IMG/VR virus record: IMGVR_UViG_3300049783_000837
Location: 1 to 41,458 of that record
From: a virus
Direction: 5' to 3' (one strand)
Length of the DNA: 41,458 nucleotides
In this document: piece by piece, positions 8,082 through 15,236 of the stretch
How positions within the stretch are numbered: position 1 is the stretch's first letter
Layout: every line of letters begins with the position of its first letter
Translations under genes and position numbers: made by a program
The notes under the pieces: model-generated
The model's input: the letters and a program-made list of their open reading frames with translations, nothing else
The model's database searches: none
What the model was told of the DNA's origin: nothing

Positions 8082-8137
8082 ACCCTGCCCCTGTATTTCT
8101 TTTTGTCTTTGTGTTTTCTGTCTTTGGTTTTCTTCAT
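8078..8137 (-). CDS. Tiny Lys/Arg-rich peptide (19 aa)
   Basis: MKKTKDRKHKDKKKYRGRV, with an excellent AGGGG site six bases before ATG 8137 and a stop that overlaps the holin start as ATGA. The strong site and tight coupling favour a real gene, perhaps acting mainly to couple or time holin translation. Fourteen of 19 residues are charged. Confidence 0.5.
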   Translation of the reverse strand: MKKTKDRKHKDKKKYRGRV

Positions 8138-8149
8138 GTTATACCCCTA

Positions 8150-8485
8150 TTAGTTTGATTGATTAACCACACCCACTATTGCTAACTCCGCGGTTTTGTA
8201 TGTACTCTGCTTGCCACCACTAACGCAAGCATCAACACTGCCATCTGGATAATAATCAAGTTGTATTTTATTTTTAACCATCACGTCAAAAATAAAGGCT
8301 TTAAATTTTTGCTCTGCACTATTAAGGGGTGAATTAAGTGCTGACCTCAACCCCTCAACTTCTCGGTTTAACCTTTCTATTTCTAGCTTTGCACTATCAA
8401 GCACAGAGTAGTGAACCCTAGAATTATCTGCCCTGAGCTCTAGCAAAACCATATTGATATTATCCTTTAACATATCCACATTCAT
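8150..8485 (-). CDS. Hypothetical protein
   Basis: 111 aa with a central helix of coiled-coil character (residues 30-55) and a C-terminal small domain containing DYYPDGSVDACVSGGK. Start ATG 8485 with a GAGAG site. No family recognised. In the leftward run of small genes upstream of the holin. Confidence 0.65.
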   Translation of the reverse strand: MNVDMLKDNINMVLLELRADNSRVHYSVLDSAKLEIERLNREVEGLRSALNSPLNSAEQKFKAFIFDVMVKNKIQLDYYPDGSVDACVSGGKQSTYKTAELAIVGVVNQSN

Positions 8486-8504
8486 TCTCTCTTATCGTTA
8501 AGTG

Positions 8505-8726
8505 TTATGCTTTGTCTTCTCTGGCCGAATACCCCTCTTCCCAAGCGTGCTTTTCATCGCCACTAGCATTAGCTTCTAGCGGCTCAAGAGTGTACCCTTT
8601 GTATCTTGCGCTAGGGTGCCTATTCCCCGCCCCAGAGTGTACAGTTTTTTCATGTTCCGAAACGCACTCTTTTGAGTGCCCTACACCGCGAAGCGCTTCA
8701 CAGTTTTTGCCTTTGCATTTAATCAT
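8505..8726 (-). CDS. Small Cys/His protein, probable zinc binder
   Basis: 73 aa, begins MIKCKGKNCEALRGVGHSKEC followed by EHEKTVH: two Cys and His/Cys pairs (C4, C9, H17, C21, H25) spaced like a small metal site. C-terminal KHAWEEGYSARED is a motif seen in phage small proteins. AAAAGGA site upstream. Function unknown. Confidence 0.65.
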   Translation of the reverse strand: MIKCKGKNCEALRGVGHSKECVSEHEKTVHSGAGNRHPSARYKGYTLEPLEANASGDEKHAWEEGYSAREDKA

Positions 8727-8730
8727 TATA

Positions 8731-8943
8731 TCAATCCTTTTCAGTTGTAATTAATCCAATTTTAACGGCACAACCAAGCAAGTGAATATCAAAACGCAGC
8801 GGTTGATTTTTAAACCAGTTACCTAGCGTTTGCTGACTTTCGCCACCGATCCCCTGAACTTGCTTTAAGCTTTTAAAGCCCCGTCTTTTTGCATCTTCCC
8901 CTGCCGATTTTGCGGCTTTGCTTGCTGTTACTGATTTAATCAA
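8731..8943 (-). CDS. Small HTH-like protein with TTG start
   Basis: 70 aa, start TTG 8943 overlapping the previous stop as TTGA, with AGGTGA just upstream. SLKQVQGIGGESQQTLGNWFKNQPLRFDIHLLGCAV has the pattern of a helix-turn-helix DNA-binding domain found in small phage proteins (Q-x-x-x-S-x-x-TL-x-NW). Likely a DNA-binding regulator; targets unknown. Confidence 0.6.
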   Translation of the reverse strand: MIKSVTASKAAKSAGEDAKRRGFKSLKQVQGIGGESQQTLGNWFKNQPLRFDIHLLGCAVKIGLITTEKD

Positions 8944-9326
8944 TTTATCACCTGTATTATCTTAGCGCTACGTATAACAACCTCACCAATATCGTTACAT
9001 ATAGCATCAATATCGAGGCTTCCACCACAAACAACAACGGTACACTCGTCATACATATATTGACTTATTTTATCCATTGCCTTGTTAAAACTATCTGTAT
9101 TAACTTCTCCGTCACAGTAATCAACATCGAACCAAAGTGCTGATGTTCCGCCTAACTCGATGCCTGTTACCTCACCATCAACCCATTCGAAAGACGGGCT
9201 TATCTCGTCACCTTGATTGGTGCTGATGACTACATTTTGTATTGGATTGCTTGTCATTACACGAATACCAAATGTATCCATACCACCATCAACAGCAGCC
9301 TCTATTTTCTCTTGCAATGTGGTCAT
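8940..9326 (-). CDS. Hypothetical acidic protein
   Basis: 128 aa, strongly acidic, no family recognised. GAG-type site before ATG 9326. A hairpin at 9348-9370 lies in its leader. Part of the unit starting at the 9719-9746 promoter. Confidence 0.6.
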   Translation of the reverse strand: MTTLQEKIEAAVDGGMDTFGIRVMTSNPIQNVVISTNQGDEISPSFEWVDGEVTGIELGGTSALWFDVDYCDGEVNTDSFNKAMDKISQYMYDECTVVVCGGSLDIDAICNDIGEVVIRSAKIIQVIN

Positions 9327-9347
9327 AATATTTACTCTTTAATTTCT

Positions 9348-9370
9348 GGTTAAGAACTCATTTCCTAACC
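9348..9370 (-). other. Hairpin in leader of the 9326 gene
   Basis: Stem of nine pairs (one G-U) between 9348-9356 and 9362-9370 with a five-base loop. There is no T tract after it, so it is not a classical terminator. Could be a processing or mRNA-stability element. Confidence 0.4.
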
Positions 9371-9397
9371 CTTGTGATTAAATTTTGATTGCCGCAG

Positions 9398-9667
9398 CTA
9401 TATACCCCACACCATCTCACTATCGCTACAATAATCAACACGCACAAAATCAGTACCCACCATTTGTGTTGCGATAAAATAGCTTGTTCTAGTGTTTGTG
9501 TAAATATCACAAACTTCCACTTGCACGCATGTGCCAACAAACGCATCAACAACTAAGCAGTCAATAAAATCGGCAGATGCGCGGTTATTAAACATTTCAT
9601 TGATTGCTGCAACAATTGAATCTTGAACTGATAAGCCTTTGATGATTGAAGTGTTTGATAATTCCAT
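9398..9667 (-). CDS. Hypothetical protein
   Basis: 89 aa, mixed alpha/beta, Cys-containing, no family recognised. First gene after the promoter at 9719-9746. A different frame of the same DNA (9358-9552) encodes a hydrophobic stretch but starts inside this gene without a clear site, so I prefer this one. Confidence 0.55.
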   Translation of the reverse strand: MELSNTSIIKGLSVQDSIVAAINEMFNNRASADFIDCLVVDAFVGTCVQVEVCDIYTNTRTSYFIATQMVGTDFVRVDYCSDSEMVWGI

Positions 9668-9718
9668 AATAACTGCTCTTACTTAATGCCGTTACTTGTG
9701 TCCCGACTTGATGAAGCT

Positions 9719-9746
9719 ATTATAACAACATATTTGTGCATTACAA
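9719..9746 (-). promoter_or_regulatory. Leftward promoter (TTGTAA-16-TATAAT)
   Basis: On the minus strand TTGTAA (9741-9746) and a consensus TATAAT (9719-9724) are 16 bases apart. It lies just after the endolysin stop and reads the small genes, holin cassette and terminase. Confidence 0.65.
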
Positions 9747-9749
9747 GCA

Positions 9750-10238
9750 TTAAAACCAAATATTTGTTGGTTTTACTATTAACGACATGTGACTACCATC
9801 GCTAATCGATTTGTAATTACCGCCCCAATCTAAATCTTCATTTTGATTACTCGCAGCTTCAAAAAAACAGGTCGCTATTAATGCCATGTTTCCAGGCTCG
9901 TAATTAGTACCCTTAACCCACGCAGCAAAATCAAAAGCTATCGCCTTTCCGTCTCTGTCTGTTTTTTGATGGTCGGATATTAATTTATAACCATCGCAAT
10001 TAGTAACCGTCGGGCCTGTAGTTAAATACTTACCGTTATCTAAAGCCTTGCGTCCTTTCATAAATAATTTAAATTGCCCTTCGGCAGTTTCAAAGCCGCG
10101 GACTATTGAGATGTCAGGGCAGTGTAATTTTCTAGTGTTAGCAATATAAAACCCCTCTACTACTATCTCTTGCAACACCGGTGTTAACGTATTGATGTAA
10201 GATTGGCTACCTGTGCTTGGTTTATATCCTCTATTCAT
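9750..10238 (-). CDS. Endolysin, M15-type L-alanyl-D-glutamate/VanY-like peptidase
   Basis: 162 aa. C-terminal half has the zinc ligands of peptidase family M15: H90 in ISDH, D103 in AFDF and H150 in SDGSH, with DLDWGGNY between, as in T5-like and other phage endopeptidases. The usual spacing SxHxxGxAxD is stretched here by about six residues between His and Asp. N-terminal VLQEIVVEGFYIAN is a helix of the fold. No signal peptide, so release would need a holin. Cleaves peptidoglycan stem peptides. It is some 1.7 kb from the holin genes. Confidence 0.8.
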   Translation of the reverse strand: MNRGYKPSTGSQSYINTLTPVLQEIVVEGFYIANTRKLHCPDISIVRGFETAEGQFKLFMKGRKALDNGKYLTTGPTVTNCDGYKLISDHQKTDRDGKAIAFDFAAWVKGTNYEPGNMALIATCFFEAASNQNEDLDWGGNYKSISDGSHMSLIVKPTNIWF

Positions 10239-10390
10239 GTTGTTACCTTTTCTTCAAATTCTAAATGTGGAATTGCTTCAATAGCTGAATCAAAATCATT
10301 AAACTTAATCTCAATACGCTTTTTCGTTTCCTGGTTGTAATATTCAACTATTGTTGTGTCATCGTATTCAGTTATTGTGCAGCGTTTCAT
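10235..10390 (-). CDS. Hypothetical protein, 51 aa
   Basis: MKRCTITEYDDTTIVEYYNQ..., a small beta-alpha protein ending EEKVTT, whose stop overlaps the endolysin start (ATGA). AAAGAG upstream. Coupling to the endolysin suggests joint expression. No family recognised. Confidence 0.6.
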   Translation of the reverse strand: MKRCTITEYDDTTIVEYYNQETKKRIEIKFNDFDSAIEAIPHLEFEEKVTT

Positions 10391-10436
10391 TTTGATTACT
10401 CTTTGTTATGCGCTACGTATAGCGCAGTGGTTTAGG

Positions 10437-10772
10437 TTAATTACGAAGTAATTTTATTTCCTCTTCACTTAAGCCTAATTGTTTCGCTTTAGCAATTAAG
10501 GCCTCGTGATCGTCTATTTTCTGTTGATAAATAACATCTTCTCTACTTGGATTTTCAATGTAAACTTTTCCGTAGGTAACATTATTATCTGTAAAAACGA
10601 TGCCTTTTTCTATATGTGCATCACTACCCATAACACCCTTTTTACGACTTAATCTTATGGCAGTTGCCCTGATTTGGCATGTGTGCAAAACGACATTTCG
10701 ACCCCTACCTTCAGTATTGTCTGTATTGCCGATAACATACCATGCATCTTTTTTTATTTGTGATTCGCTCAT
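10437..10772 (-). CDS. Hypothetical protein
   Basis: 111 aa; starts MSESQIKKDAWYVIGNTDNTEGR and ends in a helix KAKQLGLSEEEIKLLRN. No family recognised. ATG 10772 with an AGAGATA site. Lies between small membrane protein and endolysin genes. Confidence 0.65.
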   Translation of the reverse strand: MSESQIKKDAWYVIGNTDNTEGRGRNVVLHTCQIRATAIRLSRKKGVMGSDAHIEKGIVFTDNNVTYGKVYIENPSREDVIYQQKIDDHEALIAKAKQLGLSEEEIKLLRN

Positions 10773-10793
10773 CGTTATATCTCTATGTGTAAG

Positions 10794-10958
10794 TTATTTA
10801 AATATTTTCAGCCATAATTTTTGTAACATCAAAAGCGGTAGGCTTATCGGGGATACAATAAACAAAACAAATGCCTGGAAATTCGTACCTTCGCAAGCCA
10901 TACACCCTAACCCGAATGCGTAACAAAAAATTACGTAGTTAATTAAATATTCAATCAT
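10794..10958 (-). CDS. Small membrane protein, 54 aa
   Basis: Excellent GGAGGGG site before ATG 10958. Two hydrophobic segments (about residues 4-20 and 28-46) joined by a short CMACEGTNF loop, then a basic end LQKLWLKIFK, suggesting a hairpin membrane protein with both ends inside. Near the endolysin gene, so a small holin or antiholin is possible, but this is inference. Confidence 0.6.
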   Translation of the reverse strand: MIEYLINYVIFCYAFGLGCMACEGTNFQAFVLFIVSPISLPLLMLQKLWLKIFK

Positions 10959-10971
10959 CAATAAACCCCTC

Positions 10972-11052
10972 CTAAGTGTAAGTTAAAAACTGACTATAAT
11001 AACCAGCATTCGATCTCAAACCTGCTTCGTATACTTTTACATCTTCTGGCAT
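10972..11052 (-). CDS. Small peptide, 26 aa
   Basis: MPEDVKVYEAGLRSNAGYYSQ.., start ATG 11052 with AAGGA six bases upstream, three bases after the stop of the Phd-like gene. Tight spacing and a good site favour translation. Function unknown. Confidence 0.45.
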   Translation of the reverse strand: MPEDVKVYEAGLRSNAGYYSQFLTYT

Positions 11053-11055
11053 TAG

Positions 11056-11238
11056 TTAATCCTTGTTGCTGTCTTTTAGTAATTTTACGTAATGCTTTTT
11101 ACTCATTACAACTAAATCTGCTTTTGGCTTTCCGTGCGAAGCCATGCGCGTAAGTAATGTGGGTTTTTTATTTCCAAGTTTAAATAACTTACCCATTTGT
11201 CGCTGCGCTTCTGTGCTGCTTATTTCCTGTAAAAACAT
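11056..11238 (-). CDS. Phd/YefM-like antitoxin-type protein, no toxin partner seen
   Basis: 60 aa. ISSTEAQRQMGKLFKL, then PTLLTRMASHGKP-ADLVVMSKKHYVKLL follows the Phd/YefM pattern (is.teAr..l, p..iTr.G.p...lVvms...Y). The neighbour downstream is only 26 aa and then a membrane protein, so no Doc/YoeB-like toxin is visible. Phage orphan Phd proteins may neutralise host toxins or act as repressors. Reads from the promoter at 11276-11303, whose -10 overlaps ACGTACGT, a possible binding site. Confidence 0.65.
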   Translation of the reverse strand: MFLQEISSTEAQRQMGKLFKLGNKKPTLLTRMASHGKPKADLVVMSKKHYVKLLKDSNKD

Positions 11239-11275
11239 AACCTTACCCTTTTGTGTGCGAACTGCAGTTTGTATT

Positions 11276-11303
11276 AGTATACGTACGTCCGGATAGAAGT
11301 CAA
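11276..11303 (-). promoter_or_regulatory. Leftward promoter (TTGACT-16-TATACT) with ACGTACGT palindrome
   Basis: TTGACT (11298-11303) and TATACT (11276-11281), 16 bases apart on the minus strand. ACGTACGT abuts and overlaps the -10. The motif ATACGTAC is also in the spacer of the rightward promoter at 15309-15337, so one regulator could act on both. Confidence 0.65.
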
Positions 11304-11313
11304 TTAAAAGTTA

Positions 11314-11332
11314 AAGCCGCTATTAACGGCTT
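11314..11332 (-). terminator. Leftward terminator after SSB
   Basis: Six-base-pair stem AAGCCG/CGGCTT with a seven-base loop directly after the SSB stop, followed on the minus strand by a T-rich but interrupted tract. The next promoter starts right behind it, so it separates the recombination unit from the Phd/endolysin unit. Confidence 0.55.
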
Positions 11333-11337
11333 ATGTG

Positions 11338-11850
11338 TTACTGGTTGTTACCTTGCCATCCGTTAGGGTTGTGCTGTTGCTGCTGTTGACCTTGAAAACC
11401 TCCTTGTTGTTGCTGATGCTGCCCTTGCTGCTGAAAACCGCGCGCGCTGGCGATAAGTTGTTGCTGTGGGTGTTGGTATTGTTGCTGTTGCTGCTGTTGT
11501 GGCGCTTGCTGCTGTTGGTTGTTATCAATATAACCAGAACCTTCAAGCCTTGCGTTTTCAACTTGTAACTTAATGTATTGCTTGCCCTGACTTTCGCTAA
11601 CATCAACTTTTAATTTATCACCCGTAATCACAACAAAATTACCTTCGACTAATGTTGTATTGTAATGGTCAATCTGAGCTTGTGACTTAGCAAAAATAGC
11701 AGCGCTGTAATTTGTATATGATTTGTCACCTGTGCGACTATCTTTGTTTACTTCTGCCAACTCGATGATGAACATTGTTGATTGCTGGTCTTGTCCGCAA
11801 CCTGATTTAACAAATGGTGCTTTTCTCATTTCGCCGTGTATTACATGCAT
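11338..11850 (-). CDS. ssb: Single-stranded DNA-binding protein with Gln-rich tail
   Basis: 170 aa. Residues 1-105 fit an OB-fold SSB: MHVIHGEMRKAPFVKSGCG, FIIELAEVN, NYSAAIFAKSQAQ, VVITGDKLKVDVSESQGKQYIKLQVENARL. From about residue 110 the chain is low complexity, mostly Gln with Gly/His/Pro. The acidic DDDIPF-like tip that bacterial SSBs use to recruit partners is absent; the end is NPNGWQGNNQ. Sits in the RecT/exonuclease unit, so it probably coats ssDNA in phage replication and recombination. Confidence 0.75.
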   Translation of the reverse strand: MHVIHGEMRKAPFVKSGCGQDQQSTMFIIELAEVNKDSRTGDKSYTNYSAAIFAKSQAQIDHYNTTLVEGNFVVITGDKLKVDVSESQGKQYIKLQVENARLEGSGYIDNNQQQQAPQQQQQQQYQHPQQQLIASARGFQQQGQHQQQQGGFQGQQQQQHNPNGWQGNNQ

Positions 11851-11862
11851 GCTCTTTTCCTT

Positions 11863-12936
11863 TTAATATTTGATTGCTGTGTGTGAAACTTTATTATCTA
11901 TTAGTGCTTTTGTTGCTAATGTAGCGCATTCTTTCGTTAATCCTGCGTCAATAAATGATGTATATATTGCTCTGTTAATTGTTCTCACATGATTAACATC
12001 AGCTAGGTTACGCGCGGCTTCGTCATCAATAGCTTGCTGTGCTAATCGTTGGCGCTCAATACCTGCCAGTCGCTCAGCTTCTATTGATGCTAATCGCGCT
12101 TTTTCCGCTAATTCTTGATGATGCTTTTGCCAAGCGTCAGATATCATTTTATCATTTATGGCGTGGGCATCTAACTCAATAGCTAACCATTGTTGATTAA
12201 TTTTTTCTTGCGCTGCTTGCTCGGTTAATCGTTTTTCTCTCGCTTGAGATTCTAACAAATCATTGTCAGCTTTGATTTTATCATCAATAGCTTTTTGCTT
12301 AGCTGCTTGAGCATCATCAATAGCTTTTTGTGCCAAGCGCTCAGCTTTAATTGTGGCCGCTTCTGCTGCTTCTTTTGCTATACGTGCATCATTATCAATT
12401 TGAACTTGTTTTAACCGTTCTACTTCCGCAGTATCTTCGGCTAGTTGCATGGCTGCAGCTTCAGCAAGATCACGATCAAACCTCTCATCTAAAAAAATAG
12501 CTATTTCATGATCGCTTTCTTTTTTAACAGATAAAGCCTCTAAATTGGCTTGCTCTATCTTCTCATCTTCTATTCGCTGCAATTCATCTTCAAATGATTT
12601 CACCTCTGCGTTAGTGTCAGCGCGCACCTTGTCTAGCCCTAAACCTAATTGCTTGCTGTATTTTTTTATATTTACTATTTTTTCAAGCTCGGGAGCTATA
12701 TTTTTTTCAATACCTTCAATCAATTTAACGGCTTCTTTTTCCATAGACGTTTTTAGCTTTGTAGCCTGGAAAGCATTGCTTCTTATTTTAGCTCTGCCGG
12801 TTTTAGTTTTAAGATTACCCCCATCACTATTATTTACAGCTTCTTTCGCCCTGGCTATCAGGCTTTGTATTCCTTTCTCGGTTGATAAAGCTTCAAGCTC
12901 ATTACCTTTTTCTATAATTACTAATTGTGTTGTCAT
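11863..12936 (-). CDS. Coiled-coil protein of the recombination unit
   Basis: 357 aa from ATG 12936 (TAATG overlap with the exonuclease stop, AAGGA upstream); an upstream ATG at 12960 lies inside the exonuclease gene. N-terminal domain (about 1-100) with many Lys, then a long Ala/Glu/Arg/Lys coiled coil (about 100-310) and a small C-terminal helical domain. Proteins of this type are common beside RecT-type genes in phages, but their role is not known to me. Possibly a scaffold for the recombinase. Confidence 0.65.
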   Translation of the reverse strand: MTTQLVIIEKGNELEALSTEKGIQSLIARAKEAVNNSDGGNLKTKTGRAKIRSNAFQATKLKTSMEKEAVKLIEGIEKNIAPELEKIVNIKKYSKQLGLGLDKVRADTNAEVKSFEDELQRIEDEKIEQANLEALSVKKESDHEIAIFLDERFDRDLAEAAAMQLAEDTAEVERLKQVQIDNDARIAKEAAEAATIKAERLAQKAIDDAQAAKQKAIDDKIKADNDLLESQAREKRLTEQAAQEKINQQWLAIELDAHAINDKMISDAWQKHHQELAEKARLASIEAERLAGIERQRLAQQAIDDEAARNLADVNHVRTINRAIYTSFIDAGLTKECATLATKALIDNKVSHTAIKY

Positions 12937-13685
12937 TATTTTATTCCTTGTTGTTGCCATTGTTGGCCAAATGTCATACCCATTTTATCTAGCATAACGT
13001 CCATTTCTTCTGTGAATCTACCCATGGCTTCATCGAACATATCCATGGCTATTTTATCTCTCTCTACTTCTACCATATGCAGTTTTTTGCAATTAATCAT
13101 TCGAGGATCAAATTTAGCAACGTGCCACATATCTAAATCATTACACCACATGTTGAACTGACATTGATGGCGCTCTTCATGTTTAATTTTATCTTGTGAA
13201 GCAAACTGAATGTAAACCGTTCTTGACCATGGGCTTTTTAATTCTAACCCGCCATTGATGGCGCTAACCATCCCGTCTGGCGAAGACCCTGCTCTCATGT
13301 TTTTATCTTTGTATATAAATGGCAACTCTTCAACGCTGTTGAATGTCAAAGCTTCGTAAGCATCTCTTGCTAACGGCTCGTTATCTTTACCCCATTGTAA
13401 AGGCTTTGCTCCAATATCATCAGGAATATGGGGAGAGGCTATCATGGCGACTAAACTTTCCATGTATGTTTTTCTACCCACTGTTGAAGGTGGTGCTATC
13501 ACATAATCAGTGCCGTAAATAACACCCTTCGTTCCTCTTTTAGTCGATAATAAGTGCTTTGCATTACTGGCTGTAAATACCGCCCATCTAAGAATATGCC
13601 ATTCATCTGAACCTTGTTCAATTAACGAAGGATCAAACCCGAATAAATCTTTTAGTTTTGATAGTTCTTGTAAATAGTTTCTCAT
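12936..13685 (-). CDS. YqaJ/lambda-exonuclease-family recombinase
   Basis: 249 aa. QGSDEWHILRW at residues 24-34, GKDNEPLARDAYE at 99-111, SPDG at 135-138 (catalytic Asp), LELKSPW at 147-153 (catalytic Glu-x-Lys) and QCQFNMW at 174-180 are the ordered motifs of YqaJ/lambda Exo. Degrades 5' strands at DNA ends so the partner RecT can anneal the 3' tail. Start overlaps the RecT stop. Confidence 0.9.
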   Translation of the reverse strand: MRNYLQELSKLKDLFGFDPSLIEQGSDEWHILRWAVFTASNAKHLLSTKRGTKGVIYGTDYVIAPPSTVGRKTYMESLVAMIASPHIPDDIGAKPLQWGKDNEPLARDAYEALTFNSVEELPFIYKDKNMRAGSSPDGMVSAINGGLELKSPWSRTVYIQFASQDKIKHEERHQCQFNMWCNDLDMWHVAKFDPRMINCKKLHMVEVERDKIAMDMFDEAMGRFTEEMDVMLDKMGMTFGQQWQQQGIK

Positions 13686-14524
13686 TGTTTAGCATTCCTT
13701 AACATTATAACCGCTGCTGCTGCTTGGTCTTCAGTTACATCTTCAAATTTAGTTACTTTTAACCATGGCAAGTACCTAGCAGGATCTTTATCAATTAATA
13801 AATCTTGCAATTCTTTGATAGGGTTTTCAATAAATGGGGTCACATCTTTTTCAGCAACAATACCTTCGCCGTTATCATTTAGCATTTGAATAGCTGAACC
13901 TAAGCGCTCGCACTTTGGCCAATATTTATAGCCACGTTTAACCACTGTTTTACGAATCATTTCGCCTTCATCTGTTTTCCATGGCCCATAGCCTTTTTTG
14001 AAGGCCTCTGAGCGACCACGTATTTCAAATATTTCAGCAATGTTCATTTCTTCTGTCAGAAAATCACCGTCAATCGTTTTAACTGTGCAGTATGCGCCAA
14101 CAATTTCACCGCGATCACCAAATGTATTAGCTAAATGATTTGGCTCTTTTGATAATCCTGCGTTTTGGTAAGTATCATTAGCTCTAACTATTTTACATTG
14201 CCCCCATAAAATAACACCGCTTGATTGGGCTAAATGTAACAAGCCCATGTAACTTAAGTCTAAACACACACCGCCTTTACGCGGTACTAGGTAAGCATGC
14301 TTTAGCGCAGGGTTTAAACTGATACCAATGCTTGCGATATTGATTATTGCATTCTGTAGTGTCGCTGGCTTTTGTCCTGCTACTTCTGCGAGATAATCAT
14401 TTGCGGTTAACGCTTGAATAGCAAACTGCTTTTCTTTTTCCCAAATTACAGACTCATCAGAAACAACCGGTAGAAACAAACTTTCTTGATCGCTAACATA
14501 CTCTATTACATTGAAATTACTCAT
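13682..14524 (-). CDS. recT: RecT-family single-strand annealing protein
   Basis: 280 aa. Core motifs: A-x-NIASIGISLNPALKHAYLVPRKGGVCLDLSYMGLLHLA, then FGDRGEIVGAYCTVKT and EIRGRSEAFKKGYGPW with MIRKTVVKRGYKYWPK. This is the RecT annealase signature. Works with the neighbouring YqaJ exonuclease in end-directed recombination. GGAG site; its ATGA start overlaps the gene before. Confidence 0.9.
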   Translation of the reverse strand: MSNFNVIEYVSDQESLFLPVVSDESVIWEKEKQFAIQALTANDYLAEVAGQKPATLQNAIINIASIGISLNPALKHAYLVPRKGGVCLDLSYMGLLHLAQSSGVILWGQCKIVRANDTYQNAGLSKEPNHLANTFGDRGEIVGAYCTVKTIDGDFLTEEMNIAEIFEIRGRSEAFKKGYGPWKTDEGEMIRKTVVKRGYKYWPKCERLGSAIQMLNDNGEGIVAEKDVTPFIENPIKELQDLLIDKDPARYLPWLKVTKFEDVTEDQAAAAVIMLRNAKQ

Positions 14525-14715
14525 TCGCCATTCTCCTTGATATCTTCAAGCTCGCTAATCATATCCTGGAGCATGTTTTGCACTTCGTATGTACCTAATA
14601 AATTTTGCGCATCAATGTTTCTATGTGCATTTAAAAGTATACTAATTCTTGCGTCACAAGCATCTGATAAAACTGCATTGGGCGCATCAAGCGGTAGGTT
14701 GTTTTTATCTATCAT
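14521..14715 (-). CDS. Hypothetical protein
   Basis: 64 aa, helical, acidic C-terminus. Start overlaps the previous stop and stop overlaps the RecT start, so it is translated as part of the recombination operon. No family recognised. Confidence 0.6.
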   Translation of the reverse strand: MIDKNNLPLDAPNAVLSDACDARISILLNAHRNIDAQNLLGTYEVQNMLQDMISELEDIKENGE

Positions 14716-14963
14716 TCCATCATCTCCTGTATTGTTTTTATGTAAAGCTCGCGTATTTGCATCTGAACATCATCATTAATCAACATATCCTCTGCAAGCT
14801 GTCTTAATGACTCGACTTCTATTTTGCTTATAACGTCAAATAAGTTACATAACTCACCGTCGATATAAATACAGTGACCTTCTGTTAACAGTAATAACAC
14901 TTCATTAGCGCTTAATTGCTCTGGCTCATCTGCGTGAACTGCTATCTGATTCTCTATACTCAT
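14712..14963 (-). CDS. Hypothetical acidic protein
   Basis: 83 aa, acidic, no family recognised. AAGGAT site before ATG 14963, preceded by the second copy of the 15-base leader repeat. First gene after the terminator at 14993-15013. Confidence 0.6.
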   Translation of the reverse strand: MSIENQIAVHADEPEQLSANEVLLLLTEGHCIYIDGELCNLFDVISKIEVESLRQLAEDMLINDDVQMQIRELYIKTIQEMME

Positions 14964-14973
14964 TATTTAATCC

Positions 14974-14988
14974 TTACTTGTTGCTGAT
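14974..14988 (-). repeat. 15-base leader repeat, second copy
   Basis: On the minus strand ATCAGCAACAAGTAA, identical to 15237-15251. This copy is just downstream of a terminator and just upstream of the RBS of the 14963 gene. It could be a recognition site for antitermination, or the scar of a gene-plus-terminator insertion behind a duplicated leader. Confidence 0.6.
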
Positions 14989-14992
14989 ACCC

Positions 14993-15013
14993 AAAAACCC
15001 GCAATTAAGCGGG
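14993..15013 (-). terminator. Leftward terminator inside the left early operon
   Basis: CCCGC/GCGGG stem with a six-base loop, followed on the minus strand by TTTTT. It stands between the first gene of the left operon (57 aa) and all recombination genes, so those genes need read-through or antitermination, or another start that I do not see. Confidence 0.7.
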
Positions 15014-15044
15014 CGGGTAAGCTAGTTTGTAACAAATCCTTTCG

Positions 15045-15218
15045 TTACAGCTTATTAGTTAATTGAATTATTTTAACACTGCCAGCAAAAGAGTTAAGCA
15101 TTGAGCCATCAGTGTAATAATAAACAGAGCCATCTTTTCTACAAAAGCCAAGGCTACTATCAAATAATGCGAACTGATTAGACTTGAGTTTTTCTATTGC
15201 TATTTGAGCTTGTGACAT
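15045..15218 (-). CDS. First gene of the left early operon, 57 aa
   Basis: MSQAQIAIEKLKSNQFALFD... GFCRKDGSVYYYTDGSMLNSF..., a small alpha/beta protein, start ATG 15218 with AGAG upstream. It is the only gene between the leftward promoter and the terminator at 14993-15013. That is the position of lambda N, but it is not Arg-rich and I see no similarity to N. A regulator is possible. Confidence 0.6.
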   Translation of the reverse strand: MSQAQIAIEKLKSNQFALFDSSLGFCRKDGSVYYYTDGSMLNSFAGSVKIIQLTNKL

Positions 15219-15236
15219 TTTGCATCTCTTTATTGG

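Noticed and set aside
9358-9552. Hydrophobic frame inside the 9398-9667 gene
   Set aside because: No ribosome site and out of frame with the better-placed gene.
11331-11606. Ser/Asn/Thr-rich frames over the SSB tail
   Set aside because: By-product of the CAA/CAG repeat; the SSB frame is continuous with an OB fold and has the ribosome site.
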